This document shows positions 1-11,033 of a stretch of 64,000 nucleotides of DNA, one piece after another. Source of the DNA: Turnera subulata (lineage: Eukaryota > Streptophyta > Magnoliopsida > Malpighiales > Passifloraceae); the NCBI GenBank assembly GCA_028386065.3, contig JAKUCV010000846.1, positions 1 to 64,000 on the forward strand. The letters are read 5' to 3'. The translations under genes were made by a program, and so were the position numbers. The first letter of the stretch is position 1. Each line of letters begins with the position of its first letter. The notes beneath the pieces were generated by a model. That model saw only the letters and a program-made list of their open reading frames with translations. It was not told where the DNA came from and ran no database searches.

Positions 1-312
1 ACATACATAAAACGTTCCATGTAGCGTTCTTATGTGGGTCGGTCCGGTCAACAAGATCCTCATCTTGTACCCGTATGTAGAATTCGTAAGTCATACAATC
101 CTCAACATACGCTAGTCTTATTTTATTATTACAACCCAACCATAATAATAAACGACTAGGGACTTTTAAGAATATACATATCAAATACATATACACTAGA
201 GTTATATATATGTGCAAGCGATTATCTCATAATCATATATATAGGTATAACCTCAAAAATGTATACATGAATACAATCATCCATAGATTGGCTTTTGGGC
301 ATATTACTAACA
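1..312 (-). mobile_element. Partial Ty1/copia LTR inserted in the gypsy LTR
   Basis: The reverse complement starts TGTTAGTAATATGCCCAAAA and runs colinear, with substitutions, with the start of the copia LTR at 34168 (shared stretches around the ATGCCCAAAAGCCAATC word, the CTAGTCG-TTATTATTATGG stretch and the CATAAGAACGCTACATGGAACGTT stretch). The LTR 5' end is at 312, where the gypsy LTR sequence resumes as in the intact LTR near 8735. The rest of the insertion lies left of the window, so a full element and a solo LTR cannot be told apart. It is a diverged member of the family, not a recent twin of the 34168 copy. Confidence 0.8.
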
Positions 313-1937
313 AAAACAACCTTTTTCGAATAGATGATTTTAAACATTAAAATTCTGGTAGCTCTTTCAACTTTCAATAAACATGGAAAAACATTGAATC
401 ACTCTCTCAAAAATCATATCGGTAAACTACCAACTATTATACCCATTGGAACTGGGTTCATATCCACCTATTATACCCGTTGATCAACTAACCCGATACT
501 TGTTAGCCATGGGTTCATATCCAACTATTATACCCGTTGGTCAACCAACTCACAATCGTTGGCCGTGGGCATCATTTCACAATCATAACATAAAAACCAC
601 ATACATTGAGAGAGGATATTCAAAACATATAATCTCATGCTTTCACTTCAAAACTCTTTGAAAACCTCATAAAAAAATCATATCTCTCAAGCAAGAAAAA
701 TTCTTGAGATTCATAAAAGTATATACTATAATCATCATCAATAAATATATAAAGTTGATTTCAAAATACTATATGCTTGTCCCTAGTTGTACCCAAAATA
801 TAAGTATATACGTACATATAGTTTCAAAAGGATAATTTTCTAAAATACTTTAAAATAATTAAAACATAGAGAGTATGAGGATTCACTTACTTTATACACT
901 CCAAATATCCAATTGGAGCTCAAGGTGAAGAATGAGAACCAATAATCACGAAAAGACATTTTTATTAGGTTCTCCTTAATAGGTAGAAACTGTTTTTCTT
1001 CACAATCTTTACTTAAAAACACATATTAATTCGTATAAGATTCCAAATACAACTCTGTAAATTTCATAACAAACTAGACACAATCAGAATTCCATTCATA
1101 ATTTATAATCTTCCAAAATCCTTGTATTTTATTCCCAGTAATTCATGAAGTGAGACCCTTCTGCCAATATCCACAAATAGACCTCCACTAGGTATTTTCA
1201 GAATATATCCCAGAACCGAATTCTAAAAATTATAAAATCAAATCCACTGGAAAATATACTTAACAATTGTTCCAACCATATAAATCTCATCCTCTAATTC
1301 GATTTCTACAATTTATCGTGAATTTTCAAATTCGAGTAAGAGACTGCAGAAAACAGACAGCACACCTCTCACTCTTCTATTTATTAAAAATTCCATAGAA
1401 CTCCGATTAGTGATCCGTAAAATCCTCAGCAAAGTAGACTCCAAAAGCTCTCTGCTGATGCAAAATAAGCCCTATTGGCCTCTAGATTAATCACAAAAAT
1501 AATTTCCTAATTTCGGATCCAAACATGTAATCACCACATGATAATCGATTCACTTTTCCTCCATCCCAAAAATCAAAAACCCTTCTCTACCATCAAATTG
1601 CATTCAATAGTCACCACATCAGTAGACCAATATGAAAATCAGGGTTGGAATATTCACCTTAAAGAAAACCCTTCCTTATTGATGGTAGAAAGATCAATCC
1701 TCTTATTCGTCCTAGGTTGTGTGCTCTGTAGAAAAGAGAGCTTCAATTTAGGTTTCTAGTGTTAGCCTAAGCGCTGTTTTGCTCTGGAGAAAAAATAAAA
1801 ATCGTCAAATGCTCCTTTGTTTGGTTTTGTTAACATAAATTTTTTCCTCTTTTAAATGTTATCTTGGGCTAGGGTTTTTATTGGGTTAGGGTTAGTAATA
1901 CTCAGCCCATATATAATTATTGGGCTGGGTTATTACA
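313..1937 (-). repeat. Left (3') LTR of the gypsy element, truncated by the copia LTR
   Basis: It matches 8735-10445 of the right LTR with scattered substitutions and small indels. It ends GGGTTATTACA at 1937, next to the polypurine tract. About 440 bp of the LTR 3' end (the part beginning TGTCACGCCCC in the right copy) is absent here because the copia LTR interrupts it. Confidence 0.92.
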
Positions 1938-1950
1938 TTCTCCCCTCCTT
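1938..1950 (-). promoter_or_regulatory. Polypurine tract of the gypsy element
   Basis: On the minus strand AAGGAGGGGAGAA directly abuts the TGTAATAACCC end of the 3' LTR. This is the expected position and composition of a plus-strand primer. Confidence 0.85.
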
Positions 1951-1972
1951 ATAAAAAGTTTCGTCCTCGAAA

Positions 1973-3250
1973 CTACGTACCTTCATTATCAAATAGGTGT
2001 GGATATTTTTCTCTCATCTCTTCTTCCTTTTCCCATGTTGCCTCCCTTGCTGTGTGGTTTGTCCATTGCACTTTCACGTACAAAATTGTTCTTCGTCTCA
2101 ACACTTGTTTCTTCCGATCAACTATTCGAATAGGATACTCTTCATAGCTCAGATTTTCTTCAACTTGTAACGGCTCATACTCCACCACATGGCAAGGATC
2201 GGAGATGTATCTCCTTAACATAGACACATGAAACACATTATGTACTTTGGACAATTCTGGCGGCAATGCTAACTCATAAGCAACCTCTCCAATTCTCTTT
2301 AATACTTCAAACGGTCCAATATAACGGGGACTCAATTTCCCACTCTTTCCAAATCTCATAACTCCCTTAGATGGAGACACTTTGAGAAAAACAAAATCTC
2401 CACTACTGAATTTTAACTCCCTCCTCTTTTTATCTGCCCAACTTTTCTGCCGATCTTGTGCTACCCGAAGTCTTTCTCGGATTAGCTTTATCTTCTCCAC
2501 AGTGATTTGCACAATTTCTGGCCCTAATTTCTTTCTTTCACCAACATCATCCCAACATAGAGGAGATCTACACCTTCTTCCATACAATGCTTCATAAGGA
2601 GCCATTCCAATGCTTTGATAACTGTTGTTGTAAGCAAACTCTACAAGAGGCAAATGACTATCCCAATCACCTTTAAGATCTAGCACACATGCCCTCAACA
2701 TATCCTCCATAATTTGATTCGTCCTTTCTATTTGCCCATCTGTCTGGGGATGAAATGCTGTACTATATTTAAGATTACTACCCATAGCTTGTTGCAAACT
2801 CTTCCAAAACTTTGAGATGAATCTAGAGTCTCTATCAGAGACGATACTCACTGGAACCCCATGAAGTCGAACCACTCTATCAATATATAGTTGAGCTAAC
2901 TTGTCAAGTGGAGTAGTGCACTTAACAGGTAGAAAATGAACTGACTTTGTAAGTCTATCAACAATCACCCACACAGAATCATTTCCTTTCCGTGATTTTG
3001 GAAGCCCCACCACAAAATCCATAGAGATGTGCTCCCACTTCCATTCGGGTATCTCTAATGGTTGTAGTAATCCAGCAGGCCTTTGGTGCTCATATTTGAC
3101 TTGTTGGCAAACTAAGCACTTTAACACAAATTCTGCAATCTCTCGCTTCATATTGTTCCACCAGAAGTTTTCCTTCAAGTCTCGATACATTTTAGTTCCA
3201 CCGGGGTGTACAATAAACCTTGAACCATGTGTCTCTTCTAAAATCTCCCT
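1973..3250 (-). pseudogene. Gypsy integrase with C-terminal chromodomain
   Basis: The largest open stretch (3190-1973) reads as a retroviral-type integrase. The zinc-binding end shows CLVCQQVK. The catalytic core runs from WEHISMDFVVGLP (first Asp) through IVSDRDSRF (second Asp) to HPQTDGQIERTNQ (Glu). A GPFEVLKRIGEVAYELALP block and a chromodomain ending near YVKVQWTNHTAREATWE follow. An in-frame TGA at about 3251-3253 separates it from the upstream RNase H part in the same frame, so the polyprotein is interrupted even though the catalytic triad is still visible. The chromodomain would direct integration to marked chromatin in a live relative. Confidence 0.9.
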
Positions 3251-3253
3251 TCA

Positions 3254-4435
3254 CAGTTCAGGATCCTCTGGCACACATAACCGCTTCCCAAATCGCAGGA
3301 TACCTTCATTGTCAATAAGAAACTCAGGTCTTCGGTTTTTCTCCACCCCATCCCTAATCTCATTAAGCTTCGGATCATCATATTGTTTCTCCTTAATCTT
3401 CTTCACTATTGGTGACTCCACAATCAAATTGGCTAGCATGCCACGACTTGTGGAAGGTTTTATCTCTATCTGCATTTTCTCCAAATCATCTTGCAATTTA
3501 TCTTGCGTGGTAATTAATGCTGCCAAAGTACCAGAAGATTTCCTACTAAGTGCATCTGCAACAACATTTGCCTTTCCCGGATGATAGTTGATGCTCAAAT
3601 CATAGTCCTTGATCAGTTCAAGCCATCTCCGTTGTCTCATATTCAACTCCTTCTGGGTGAACAAGTATTTCAAACTCTTGTGATCGGTAAAAATCTCACA
3701 AGGGTTCACCATACAGATAGTGCCGCCAAATCTTTAGAGCAAAGACTACAACAGCCAATTCTAGATCATGTGTAGGATAGTTTTGCTCATAAGGCTTCAA
3801 CTGTCTAGATGCATAAGCAACAACTCTCCCATCCTGCATAAGTATGCAACCCAGGCCTTTGTTGGAAGCATCACTGTAAATGGTGAATCCTCCCACACCA
3901 GTTGGTAAGGTAAGTACTGGAGCACTCACTAATCGTTGCTTTAGCTCCTGGAAACTCTTGTCACAATCTTCAGACCACTCAAACTTGACTCTTTTTTGGG
4001 TTAAACAGGTCAAAGGAATTGCAATGCGAGAAAATCCTTCAACAAATTTTCTGTAATATCCTGCTAACCCCATAAAGCTTCTAACTTCCTTTGCATTTGT
4101 TGGTCGAGGCCAATTCACCACCGCTTCTACCTTCTTTGGGTCAACAGAAATTTCATTCTTTGAAATCACATGGCCCAAAAATGCAACACTATCAAGCCAA
4201 AATTCACACTTGCTTAACTTGGCCAACAATTTCTCCTGCCTTAAAGTCTCCAACACCAATATAGATGCTCCTCATGGTCCTTTTCACTCTTGGAATAGAT
4301 TAAGATGTCATCAATAAAGACAACCACAAATCGGTCCAGATATGGTTTAAAAACCCTATTCATCAAATCCATGAACGCAGCAGGTGCATTAGTTAGTCCA
4401 AAAGGCATAACCAAGAACTCGAAATGGCCATACCT
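3254..4435 (-). pseudogene. Gypsy RT C-terminal half and RNase H
   Basis: From 4435 down the minus strand reads the second half of reverse transcriptase: [18 protein letters not shown], then the catalytic [10 protein letters not shown] box, then the thumb ([23 protein letters not shown]). RNase H follows with [18 protein letters not shown], then LYGE and a frameshift near 3705 into [13 protein letters not shown] and [11 protein letters not shown]. The first RT motifs are missing at the left border of the inserted element (4436). The reading frame is broken at least twice (the frameshift and the TGA at 3251), so no functional enzyme is possible. Confidence 0.9.
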
Positions 4436-4628
4436 TGCTCACATCAACTACAATCCTCCACCATACTACCAAGGTTACGATTTTGGTGGTAATGAGGATG
4501 ATAATGATGATGAGGAGGATGAGGACTATGCTCCCATGGACATTGAGCAAGAAGAAGATGATGAAGAAGATGAAGACCATGAGGATAATAATGATGATGA
4601 TGATGATGACCTTAGCCCATCCTTTTAG
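4436..4628 (+). pseudogene. C-terminal end of an acidic post-pol ORF (Sirevirus-like)
   Basis: The open frame from the junction reads a tyrosine/proline segment (NYNPPPYYQGYDFGG) followed by about 40 residues dominated by Asp and Glu and ends DLSPSF before a TAG. It lies just 5' of the purine tracts and the 3' LTR, where Sireviruses can carry an extra ORF after pol. The element at 50586-61574 also has a highly acidic post-pol ORF. The N-terminal part is deleted; I cannot assign a function. Confidence 0.5.
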
Positions 4629-4865
4629 GATTTTGTTTTTGCTTTGTTTAAATTTATATCTTCCATGTCTTATCTTTTACATTGAATCAAATGCTTCTTA
4701 TTCTTGTTTCTTTTTGCTAATGACAAAAGGGGGAAAATAATCAAGTAAGTATATGCACCAATTCAGGGGGAATCATGAATTGAAAAGTTGAAAAATATAG
4801 GGGGAATTAATCTCCTTAAAGAACTCATAAAACTTGGCATATACTAACATGAGTTTGTCATTATC

Positions 4866-4879
4866 AAAAAGGGGGAAAT
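4866..4879 (+). promoter_or_regulatory. Polypurine tract next to the inserted LTR, one of four
   Basis: AAAAAGGGGGAAAT immediately precedes the LTR start TGTTAGG. Similar purine tracts occur upstream at about 4727-4737, 4765-4772 and 4799-4808. Multiple tracts before the 3' LTR are a known Sirevirus trait. Confidence 0.75.
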
Positions 4880-5172
4880 TGTTAGGACTAATGCTTCCAT
4901 GTTTCATTTCAGGGTTTTGATAATGACAAACTAACCAAAGCTCCATTCATGAATTCATTCCTTGAAGAAAAGCAAAAAGACATCAATCAATGAAGCACAA
5001 GTCTAAGACAAAGGAGCACAAGATTTGAAGCAACAAGGATGAAGATATATAGAAAGTTCATCTATAGGAAATCCTTGTAAATGGTAACTCAAGTACTCCA
5101 AGTTAATGCTCAAACCAAAAATCATTTTTTCTCATGCATCATGTAAGTCATAAAACTGGTTTTTGAGTTCTA

Positions 5173-5602
5173 AACATCGATGTTCTTTCAAAATCTTTTT
5201 GGCAGTAGCAAGAAAACATCGATGTTGGATTATAAAACATCGATGTTCTTGTGACCGTTGGTCAAAACATCGATGTTTACAATCCAACATCGATGTTCAT
5301 GAGAACCTGTCTTTGAAATAGAATTTTGCCGAAGCAAAAAAACATCGATGTTGGACAACTAAACATCGATGTTTCACAAAAACATCGATGTTTCATTTTC
5401 CAACATCGATGTTCTGGCAAAGACCCTTTTTCACCATATTTTTGCGAAGGCAAAAAACATCGATGTTGCGATGAAGAACATCGATGTTGTGTATGGAAAC
5501 ATCGATGTTCTAAAAGGCAACATCGATGTTTTACTAGCCGTTAGCTCAATTATTTAAATGCAACGACTAAACATCGATGTTCTTGATGAAAACATCGATG
5601 TT
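5173..5602. repeat. Array of 15 AACATCGATGTT palindromes in the U3
   Basis: Perfect 12-mers start at 5173, 5215, 5236, 5266, 5286, 5341, 5362, 5381, 5402, 5456, 5477, 5498, 5519, 5570 and 5591. Nearest neighbours lie mostly 19-21 bp apart, and the gap 5173-5215 is 42 (2 x 21). The copies are perfect although the spacers vary. The array ends about 97 bp upstream of the TATA box, an enhancer-like position. Confidence 0.95.
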
Positions 5603-5698
5603 GTGCCGTTATGGGCAGAAACCTTTTTCAGACAAACATGCTAAACTTTCATAAAGGTTTCAGAAATTGTTCCCAATGATCATATGCATCTTTTAGAC

Positions 5699-5706
5699 TA
5701 TAAATA
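5699..5706 (+). promoter_or_regulatory. TATA box of the inserted LTR
   Basis: TATAAATA followed by GAGG, about 820 bp into the LTR and just downstream of the palindrome array. It is the best core-promoter match in this LTR. Confidence 0.65.
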
Positions 5707-6276
5707 GAGGCCTTAAACCTCATTTTCATTTAAAAAAAAAAAACTCCCATATACATTCAAGCATTCTTTGAAAATCATTCAACAAATTTTTGAGCTATAA
5801 CTTGTGAGAATTCTGAGTTGTTCAATAGAGCTTTCCTTTGTATTCATATCCACTCTATTAGAGAGTTTTGCTTGAGAGATTGTAAGTATTATTCATACAC
5901 CACAAGGGAGGATTGTTCCCTTGAGAGAAGCCTTAAGGTGTGGTATCCTTAAGCAAGAGAGTAGGATTCTTGTGATTAGAAATCCTAGAAAGTCTTGAAG
6001 TGAGGTATCTTCAAGCAAGTATATTGAGGTTCATGTGACTTGAACTCTCAGGTTGTAACGGTTTGTTAAGCACCCGTAAGCTTAACATAGATAGTGAAAT
6101 CTTCAAGTGAGACTTGAAGGGCTGGATTAGCCACACTAGTAGAGTGTGTGTGAACCAGGATAAATCTCTTGTGTCCTTCATTCATTTAATTCCGCATTCA
6201 ATTCCTGCTTATTTCGTTTTTTATTCGATTATCGCTATTCACCCCCCCCCTCTAGCGAAGGGATATTGTTCTAACA

Positions 6277-7109
6277 CTCATGGTGTCATCCTTCTTCTTC
6301 ACAAATAACACTGGAGCTCCCCATGGCGATACACTCGGCTGGATAAACTTCCTATCCAACAACTCCTGAAGCTGAGATTGTAACTCACGTAATTCAGCAG
6401 GAGCCATCCTATAAGGGGATTTGGATATTGGCTCGGTACCAGGTAGAAGGTCAATACAAAAATCAATAACTCTATTAGGGGGTAAACCAGGTAATTCCTC
6501 AGGAAAGACATCAGGAAATTCACTAACTATAGGAATGCTTTCAAGTTTGGTCCTCTCCTTCTCAACATTCATAATGTAAGCAAGATATGCACAACAACCT
6601 TTAGCTAGTGACTTCTGAGCATTCAAGGCTGTGATAATCTTAAGGGAATTCTTTTGTTTACTGCCTTTAAACACGAATTCATCTTGGCCTGGAATCTGAA
6701 ATATGACCTTCTTCCTATTGTAGTCTATAGTAGCATGATTAGCTGACAACCAATCCATCCCTAAGATCGCATCAAAGTCGCGTATATCCAATTTTACCAA
6801 ATCGGATGCTATCTCCCTTCCACATAAGTATATAACACAGTTCTTATAAACATCATCAACATTGATACGTTTGCCTACTGGGGTAGCAATAGACAAAGGT
6901 TCATCAAATCTTTCACGTACCAAACCCACTGATGCAACAAGCTTCCTAGATATAAAAGAACGTGATGCACCAGAATCAAATAGCATATTTGCATCAACAG
7001 AATTGACTGGAATAATACTTGTCACAACATCATCATTTGCATCAGCATCTTGCTTCGTGAGTGTAAAAACTCGGGCATTAGTCCTTGGCTTTTGATCAGC
7101 TGGCTTTGT
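6277..7109 (-). pseudogene. Gypsy protease and RT N-terminus
   Basis: The frame continues from gag and reads an aspartic protease with the active-site box MLFDSGASRSFI and the distal ILGMDWLSANHA motif. The RT linker follows (FPDVFPEELPGLPP, YRMAPAELRELQSQLQELL) and the first RT motif VSPWGAPVLFVKKKD. It then stops at the inserted remnant (6276). The finger/palm part with the first catalytic Asp is gone. The protease itself looks conserved. Confidence 0.9.
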
Positions 7110-8111
7110 AGCATCATTCTTCTTGTTCGCGCAATCTCTAGCAATGTGTCCCGTCTTCCCGCATCCAAAGCATAATCCCTTCTTGAGGAAACAGGGCCCA
7201 ACATGATTTTTATGGCAATAGTCACACTCCATCTTCTTTGCATTACCATCATTCCACTTCCTTTGCTGATTTCCACCCTTGAAACTCTTTCGGCGATCAT
7301 TCTGATGCTCAATATATCCTGATCTCTTCTTGTCACCTCTTTCCTATTCATTTCTCTTGATATCAGACTCCACCTTAAGTGCTCTTTCCAAAGCATCCTT
7401 GTAAGTGTTGATAAGGTGAGAGGATAAGCGGGAACGGATGCTTGGCTTCAATCCATGCTCAAATCGAACTACTTTGTGCTGGTCTGAATCAATGATACGT
7501 GCACAGAAACGCCCCAGCTCGTTAGACTTGTTGGCAAATTCCAAAACAGACATCTCTGGCTTCTACTGCAGACTCAAAAACTCATTCTCCTTTTCAATTC
7601 TCACTGACTCTGGAAAGAACTGTGCTAGTAGTATCTCTTTGAACCTTTCCCAGTCTAAAGGTTCATCTTCATTAGCATAAAGATCCTTAGTGATGTCCCA
7701 CCAATGTGAAGCTGATCCAATGAGCTGTGGAATCGCCAGTCCCAATTTCCTTTCAGTTGGTATCTCCATAGCATCAAACAATTTGTCCATCTCCTTAACC
7801 CAATTCACAGCAACAAGTGGGTCAGGTCCACCTTCAAACTTAGGTGGGTTAATCTTCCGAAATCTCTCATAAGGAAGTGCATGATCTTGTTGTGGCACGG
7901 GGGCAACAGGTACTTGCTGCTGTTGTCGTTGCATCTGTATGAGGTTGGCCACAACTTGTGACAATCCTGCGATATCAGCTTGAGATGCAGGAGCATTAGG
8001 TACAGCGCCAGCATCATTTTGCTCTGTAGCAGTGCTATTAGCTCCTCTACCCTTCCTACTCCTCCTCCCACTTAAATTTGCTAAGATTTCTGATTGATCG
8101 GCCATTTCCAC
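7110..8111 (-). pseudogene. Gypsy gag with zinc knuckles
   Basis: It starts at the ATG at 8111, the first after the primer-binding site. The N-terminal 180 residues include a Gln-rich stretch (MQRQQQQVPVAPVPQQ) and the retrotransposon gag fold (FRKINPPKFEGGPDP, ASHWWDIT, FKEILLAQFFP). Nucleic-acid-binding CDYC-H-C and CFGCGKTGHIARDC knuckles follow. Two in-frame TAG stops break it, one at 7563-7565 after EFLSLQ and one at 7344-7346 after KRNE; the frame is otherwise continuous with the protease. The product would have packaged element RNA. Confidence 0.9.
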
Positions 8112-8275
8112 CTATTTTGATCATGTGAAAAGTGGTAAGTAATATATTACAAAACATTGTATAGGTGACTCCTTTAGTACAAAGGTGTAAGGCAAGTAAA
8201 ACAAGTAACTTATAAAAGGTTTCACCGAAAACATATTCCCAAAAAAATAAATAAATTTTCATAAAAAAAACTATA

Positions 8276-8287
8276 GCTCTGCTACCA
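8276..8287 (-). promoter_or_regulatory. Primer-binding site of the gypsy element (initiator tRNA-Met type)
   Basis: The minus strand reads TGGTAGCAGAGC, one mismatch from the usual TGGTATCAGAGC complementary to the 3' end of plant initiator tRNA-Met. It lies 5 bp inside the LTR end at 8293. Confidence 0.85.
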
Positions 8288-8292
8288 CTATA

Positions 8293-10445
8293 TGTCACGC
8301 CCCAAAACCAGGCATAACACGGCCATATCACCCAAACCAAAATACTAAGGGTATATGTAGCCATTAGACAATTAAAAAAAACGAAATAATTGAATAAATA
8401 AACTCTTCAAAAGTATTAAGAAAAATCCTCATTTGGAGTAAATATTAAACCAAATATAAATACTTCCAATCTTAACATAAAGCTTAAAATATCCTCAAGT
8501 CACCATATAAAACTTAATCCAATCTTCTCAAAATATGAAGAATATTTGAAAACTGACAATGACTCAAAGGTAAGAAATGCCTCTCGCCGATCAGAAATCT
8601 GCAGCACCTTAGCTTTAACCTGTGGGGGAAGGAAATGGGTGGTAAGCTACCACTTGCTTAGTAAGTTTCACCTTACTCAATCTACTGGAAAAAGCACAAT
8701 TTTACCATAATTAACTATACAATAAATCCATCTAATAAAACAACCTTTTTCGAATAGATGATTTTAAACATTAAAATTCGGGTAGCTCTTTCAACTTTCA
8801 ATAAACATGGAAAAACATTGAATCACTCTCTCAAAAATCATATCTGTAAACTACCAACTATTATACCCGTTGGAACTAGGTTCATATCCAACTATTATAC
8901 CCGTTGGTCAACTAACCCGATACTTGTTAGCCATGGGTTCATATCCAACTATTATACCCGTTGGTCAACCAACTCACAATCGTTGGCCGACCAACTCACA
9001 ATCGTTGGCCATGGGTTCATATCCAACTATTCTAACCCGTTGGTCAACCAACATTCTCACATGTTGGCCATGGGTATCATTTCATAATCATAACATAAAA
9101 ACCACATACATTGAGAGAGGATATTTAAAACATATAATCTCATGCTTTCACTTCAAAACACTTTGAAAACCTCATAAAAAAATCATATCTCTCAAGCAAG
9201 AAAAATTCTTGAGATTCATAAAAGCATATACTATAATCATCATCAATAAATATATAAAGTTGATTTCAAAATACTATGTGCTTGTCCCTAGTTGTACCCA
9301 AAATATAAGTATATACGTACATATAGTTTCAAAAGGATAATTTTCTAAAATACTTTAAAATAATTAAAACATAAAGAGTATGAAGATTCACTTACTTTAT
9401 ACACTCAAAATATCCAATTGGAGCTCAAGGTGAAGAATGAGAACCTATAATCACGAAAAGACATATTTTTATTAGATTCTCCTTAATAGGCAGAAACTGT
9501 TTTTCTGCACAATCTTTACTTAAAAACACATATTAATTCGTATAAGATTCCAAATACAACTCTGTAAATTTCCTAACAAACTAGACACAGTCAGAATTCC
9601 ATTCATAATTTATAATCTTCCAAAATCTTTGTATTTTATTCCCAGTAATTCACGAAGTCAGACCCTTCTGCCAACATCCATAAATAGACCTCCACTACGT
9701 ATTTTCTGAATATATCCCAGAACCGAATTCTAAAAATTATAAAATCAAATCCACTGGAAAATATACTTAGCAATCGTTCCAACCATATAAATCTCATCCT
9801 CTAATTCGATTTCTACAATTTATCGTGAATTTTCAAAGTCGAGTAAGAGACTGCAGAAAACAGACAGCACACCTCTCACTCTTCTATTTATTAAAAGTTC
9901 CATAAAACTCCGATTAGTGATCCGTAAAATCCTCAGAAAAGTAGACTCCAAAAGCTCTCTTCTGATGTAAAATAAGCCCTATTGGCCTCCAGATTAATCA
10001 CAAAAAATAATTTCCTAATTTCGGATCCAAACATGTAATCACCACATGATAACCAATTCACTTTTCCTCCATCCCAAAAATCAAAAACTCTTCACTACCA
10101 TCAAATTGCATTCAATAATCACCACATCAGTAGACCAATATGAAAATCAGGGTTGGAATACTCACCTTAAAGAAAACCCTTTCTTATTGATGGTAGAAAG
10201 ATCAATCCTCTTATTCGTCCTAGGTTGTGTGCTCTGTAGAAAAGAGAGCTTCAATTTAGGTTTCTAGTGTTAGCCTAAGCGCTGTTTTGCTCTGGAGAAA
10301 AAATAATAATCGTCAACTGCTCCTTTGTTTGGTTTTGTTAACATAAACTTTTTCCTCTTTTAAATGTTATCTTGGGCTAGGGTTTTTATTGGGTTAGGGT
10401 TAGTAATACTCAGCCCATATATAATTATTGGGCTGGGTTATTACA
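8293..10445 (-). repeat. Right (5') LTR of the gypsy element, full length 2153 bp
   Basis: It runs from TGTCACGCCCC to GGGTTATTACA on the plus strand (TG...CA ends). It matches the left LTR over the shared part with an estimated few percent divergence and some indels, the largest being extra minisatellite units near 8930-9070. Confidence 0.93.
8870..9080. repeat. LTR minisatellite, about 57-bp units with CCCGTTGGTCAAC core
   Basis: Units read GGTTCATATCCAACTATT then ACCCGTTGGTCAAC and end in a TTGGCCATG or TTAGCCATG word. The right LTR has about four imperfect units. The left LTR (450-560) has about two and a half. GTTGGTCAACCAAC inside the unit is itself a near palindrome. Confidence 0.8.
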
Positions 10446-11033
10446 ATAGAGTTCTGGAGTGCAGAGGCCGTGAACTTCATCAATGGTTGGGATTCTTGCT
10501 TGAACTCTGACTAAAAACGCGTAAGATCGTCATAATGGTCATAAAAATCTAAATTTTTTTTTAGTAACAATGACGACCGCCACTGCCCGGCGGTTTTCCT
10601 TTATTTGAACACCTAGGCTCGGCGGTCATAGCAAGATGTCTGTCTGGCCCAATTTACTATACGCCTTCTTGCCTTTTTTGGCTCCCAATTCTCATTAATT
10701 TTCGCCTTGATTGATATTTCCACGTAAATCAAAGATTAGCAGACCATGATACACTCTTTTCTTGATTAGTACTCCTCCAGATCACTCCAATTAACATTAA
10801 TGCACCCAAATGTACTTAATTTTCACACCCTTTTACCGTATTTTCACATTTTCTCTAAAAAGTAACTTTGATTCTGATTTTTTACGAAAACTGGAAACTA
10901 AGTGGGCTACATGAAATGTGTTCTTAATGGGCTATTCTCTCGTGGGTTCCCATATTTTACTAACTAATCGTTTAATACATTCTAACCCCTAAATTAAGTC
11001 ATCTAATTAACCTTGGGCTAAAATATATTATAA
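10446..11033. repeat. Diverged LTR-like sequence related to the solo LTR at 45343
   Basis: No coding signal. It shares with 46390-47136 the CGG-rich CCGCC...GGCGGTCAT words, the block TCTTTTCTTGATTAGTACTCCTCC, the GATTCTGATTTT stretch and the closing GGTCAAATTTGGGTGTT. It is probably an old fragment of the same LTR family. It starts directly at the gypsy LTR end, so the gypsy element may have inserted into it. Confidence 0.5.

Larger units (their letters stand above)
4436..6276 (+). mobile_element. 3' remnant of a Sirevirus-like copia element inside the gypsy RT
   Basis: The remnant has the end of an acidic ORF, four spaced purine tracts, and one full LTR (4880-6276). It has no 5' LTR, gag or pol. 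Repeated purine tracts before the 3' LTR and an LTR end with a CACCCCCCCC run followed by CTAACA resemble Sireviruses as I know them. On its left the gypsy sequence breaks inside the RT codons RYG; on its right it resumes at KKKDDTM. About 60 residues of RT normally between these points are missing, so one deletion probably removed the 5' part of the insertion together with host element sequence. Confidence 0.75.
4880..6276 (+). repeat. 3' LTR with palindrome-rich U3 (1397 bp)
   Basis: The LTR starts TGTTAG and ends CTAACA, a perfect 6-bp terminal inverted repeat. The U3 holds a dense array of AACATCGATGTT palindromes (5173-5602). A TATA box follows at 5699, then an A-rich stretch and the R/U5 part. 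The 3' end has a C9 run before the terminal CTAACA. Only one copy of this LTR is in the window, so its exact R boundaries cannot be set. Confidence 0.8.
313..10445 (-). mobile_element. Ty3/gypsy chromovirus (Tekay/Del type), nested and defective
   Basis: The two LTRs (313-1937, truncated, and 8293-10445) flank an internal region with a primer-binding site at its right end, a polypurine tract at its left end, and gag, protease, RT, RNase H, integrase and chromodomain in gypsy order on the minus strand. The C-terminal chromodomain places it among chromoviruses. In-frame stops in gag and pol, a frameshift in RNase H, loss of the RT core and insertion of a foreign 1.84-kb fragment at 4436-6276 make it non-autonomous. 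The far TSD lies outside the window. Confidence 0.93.

Noticed and set aside
4305..4628. 107-residue plus-strand frame starting at 4305
   Set aside because: Its first part is antisense of the gypsy RT; only the portion after the junction at 4436 belongs to the inserted element.
5326..5557. Open frames rich in NIDV / HRC repeats at 5326-5557 and 35920-36283
   Set aside because: They are translations of the AACATCGATGTT array in different frames, open only because the palindrome has no stop codon; not proteins.
5160..5610. Palindrome array considered as a CRISPR array
   Set aside because: Repeats are only 12 bp and self-complementary, spacers are 7-43 bp and partly repeated, and the host is a plant retrotransposon.
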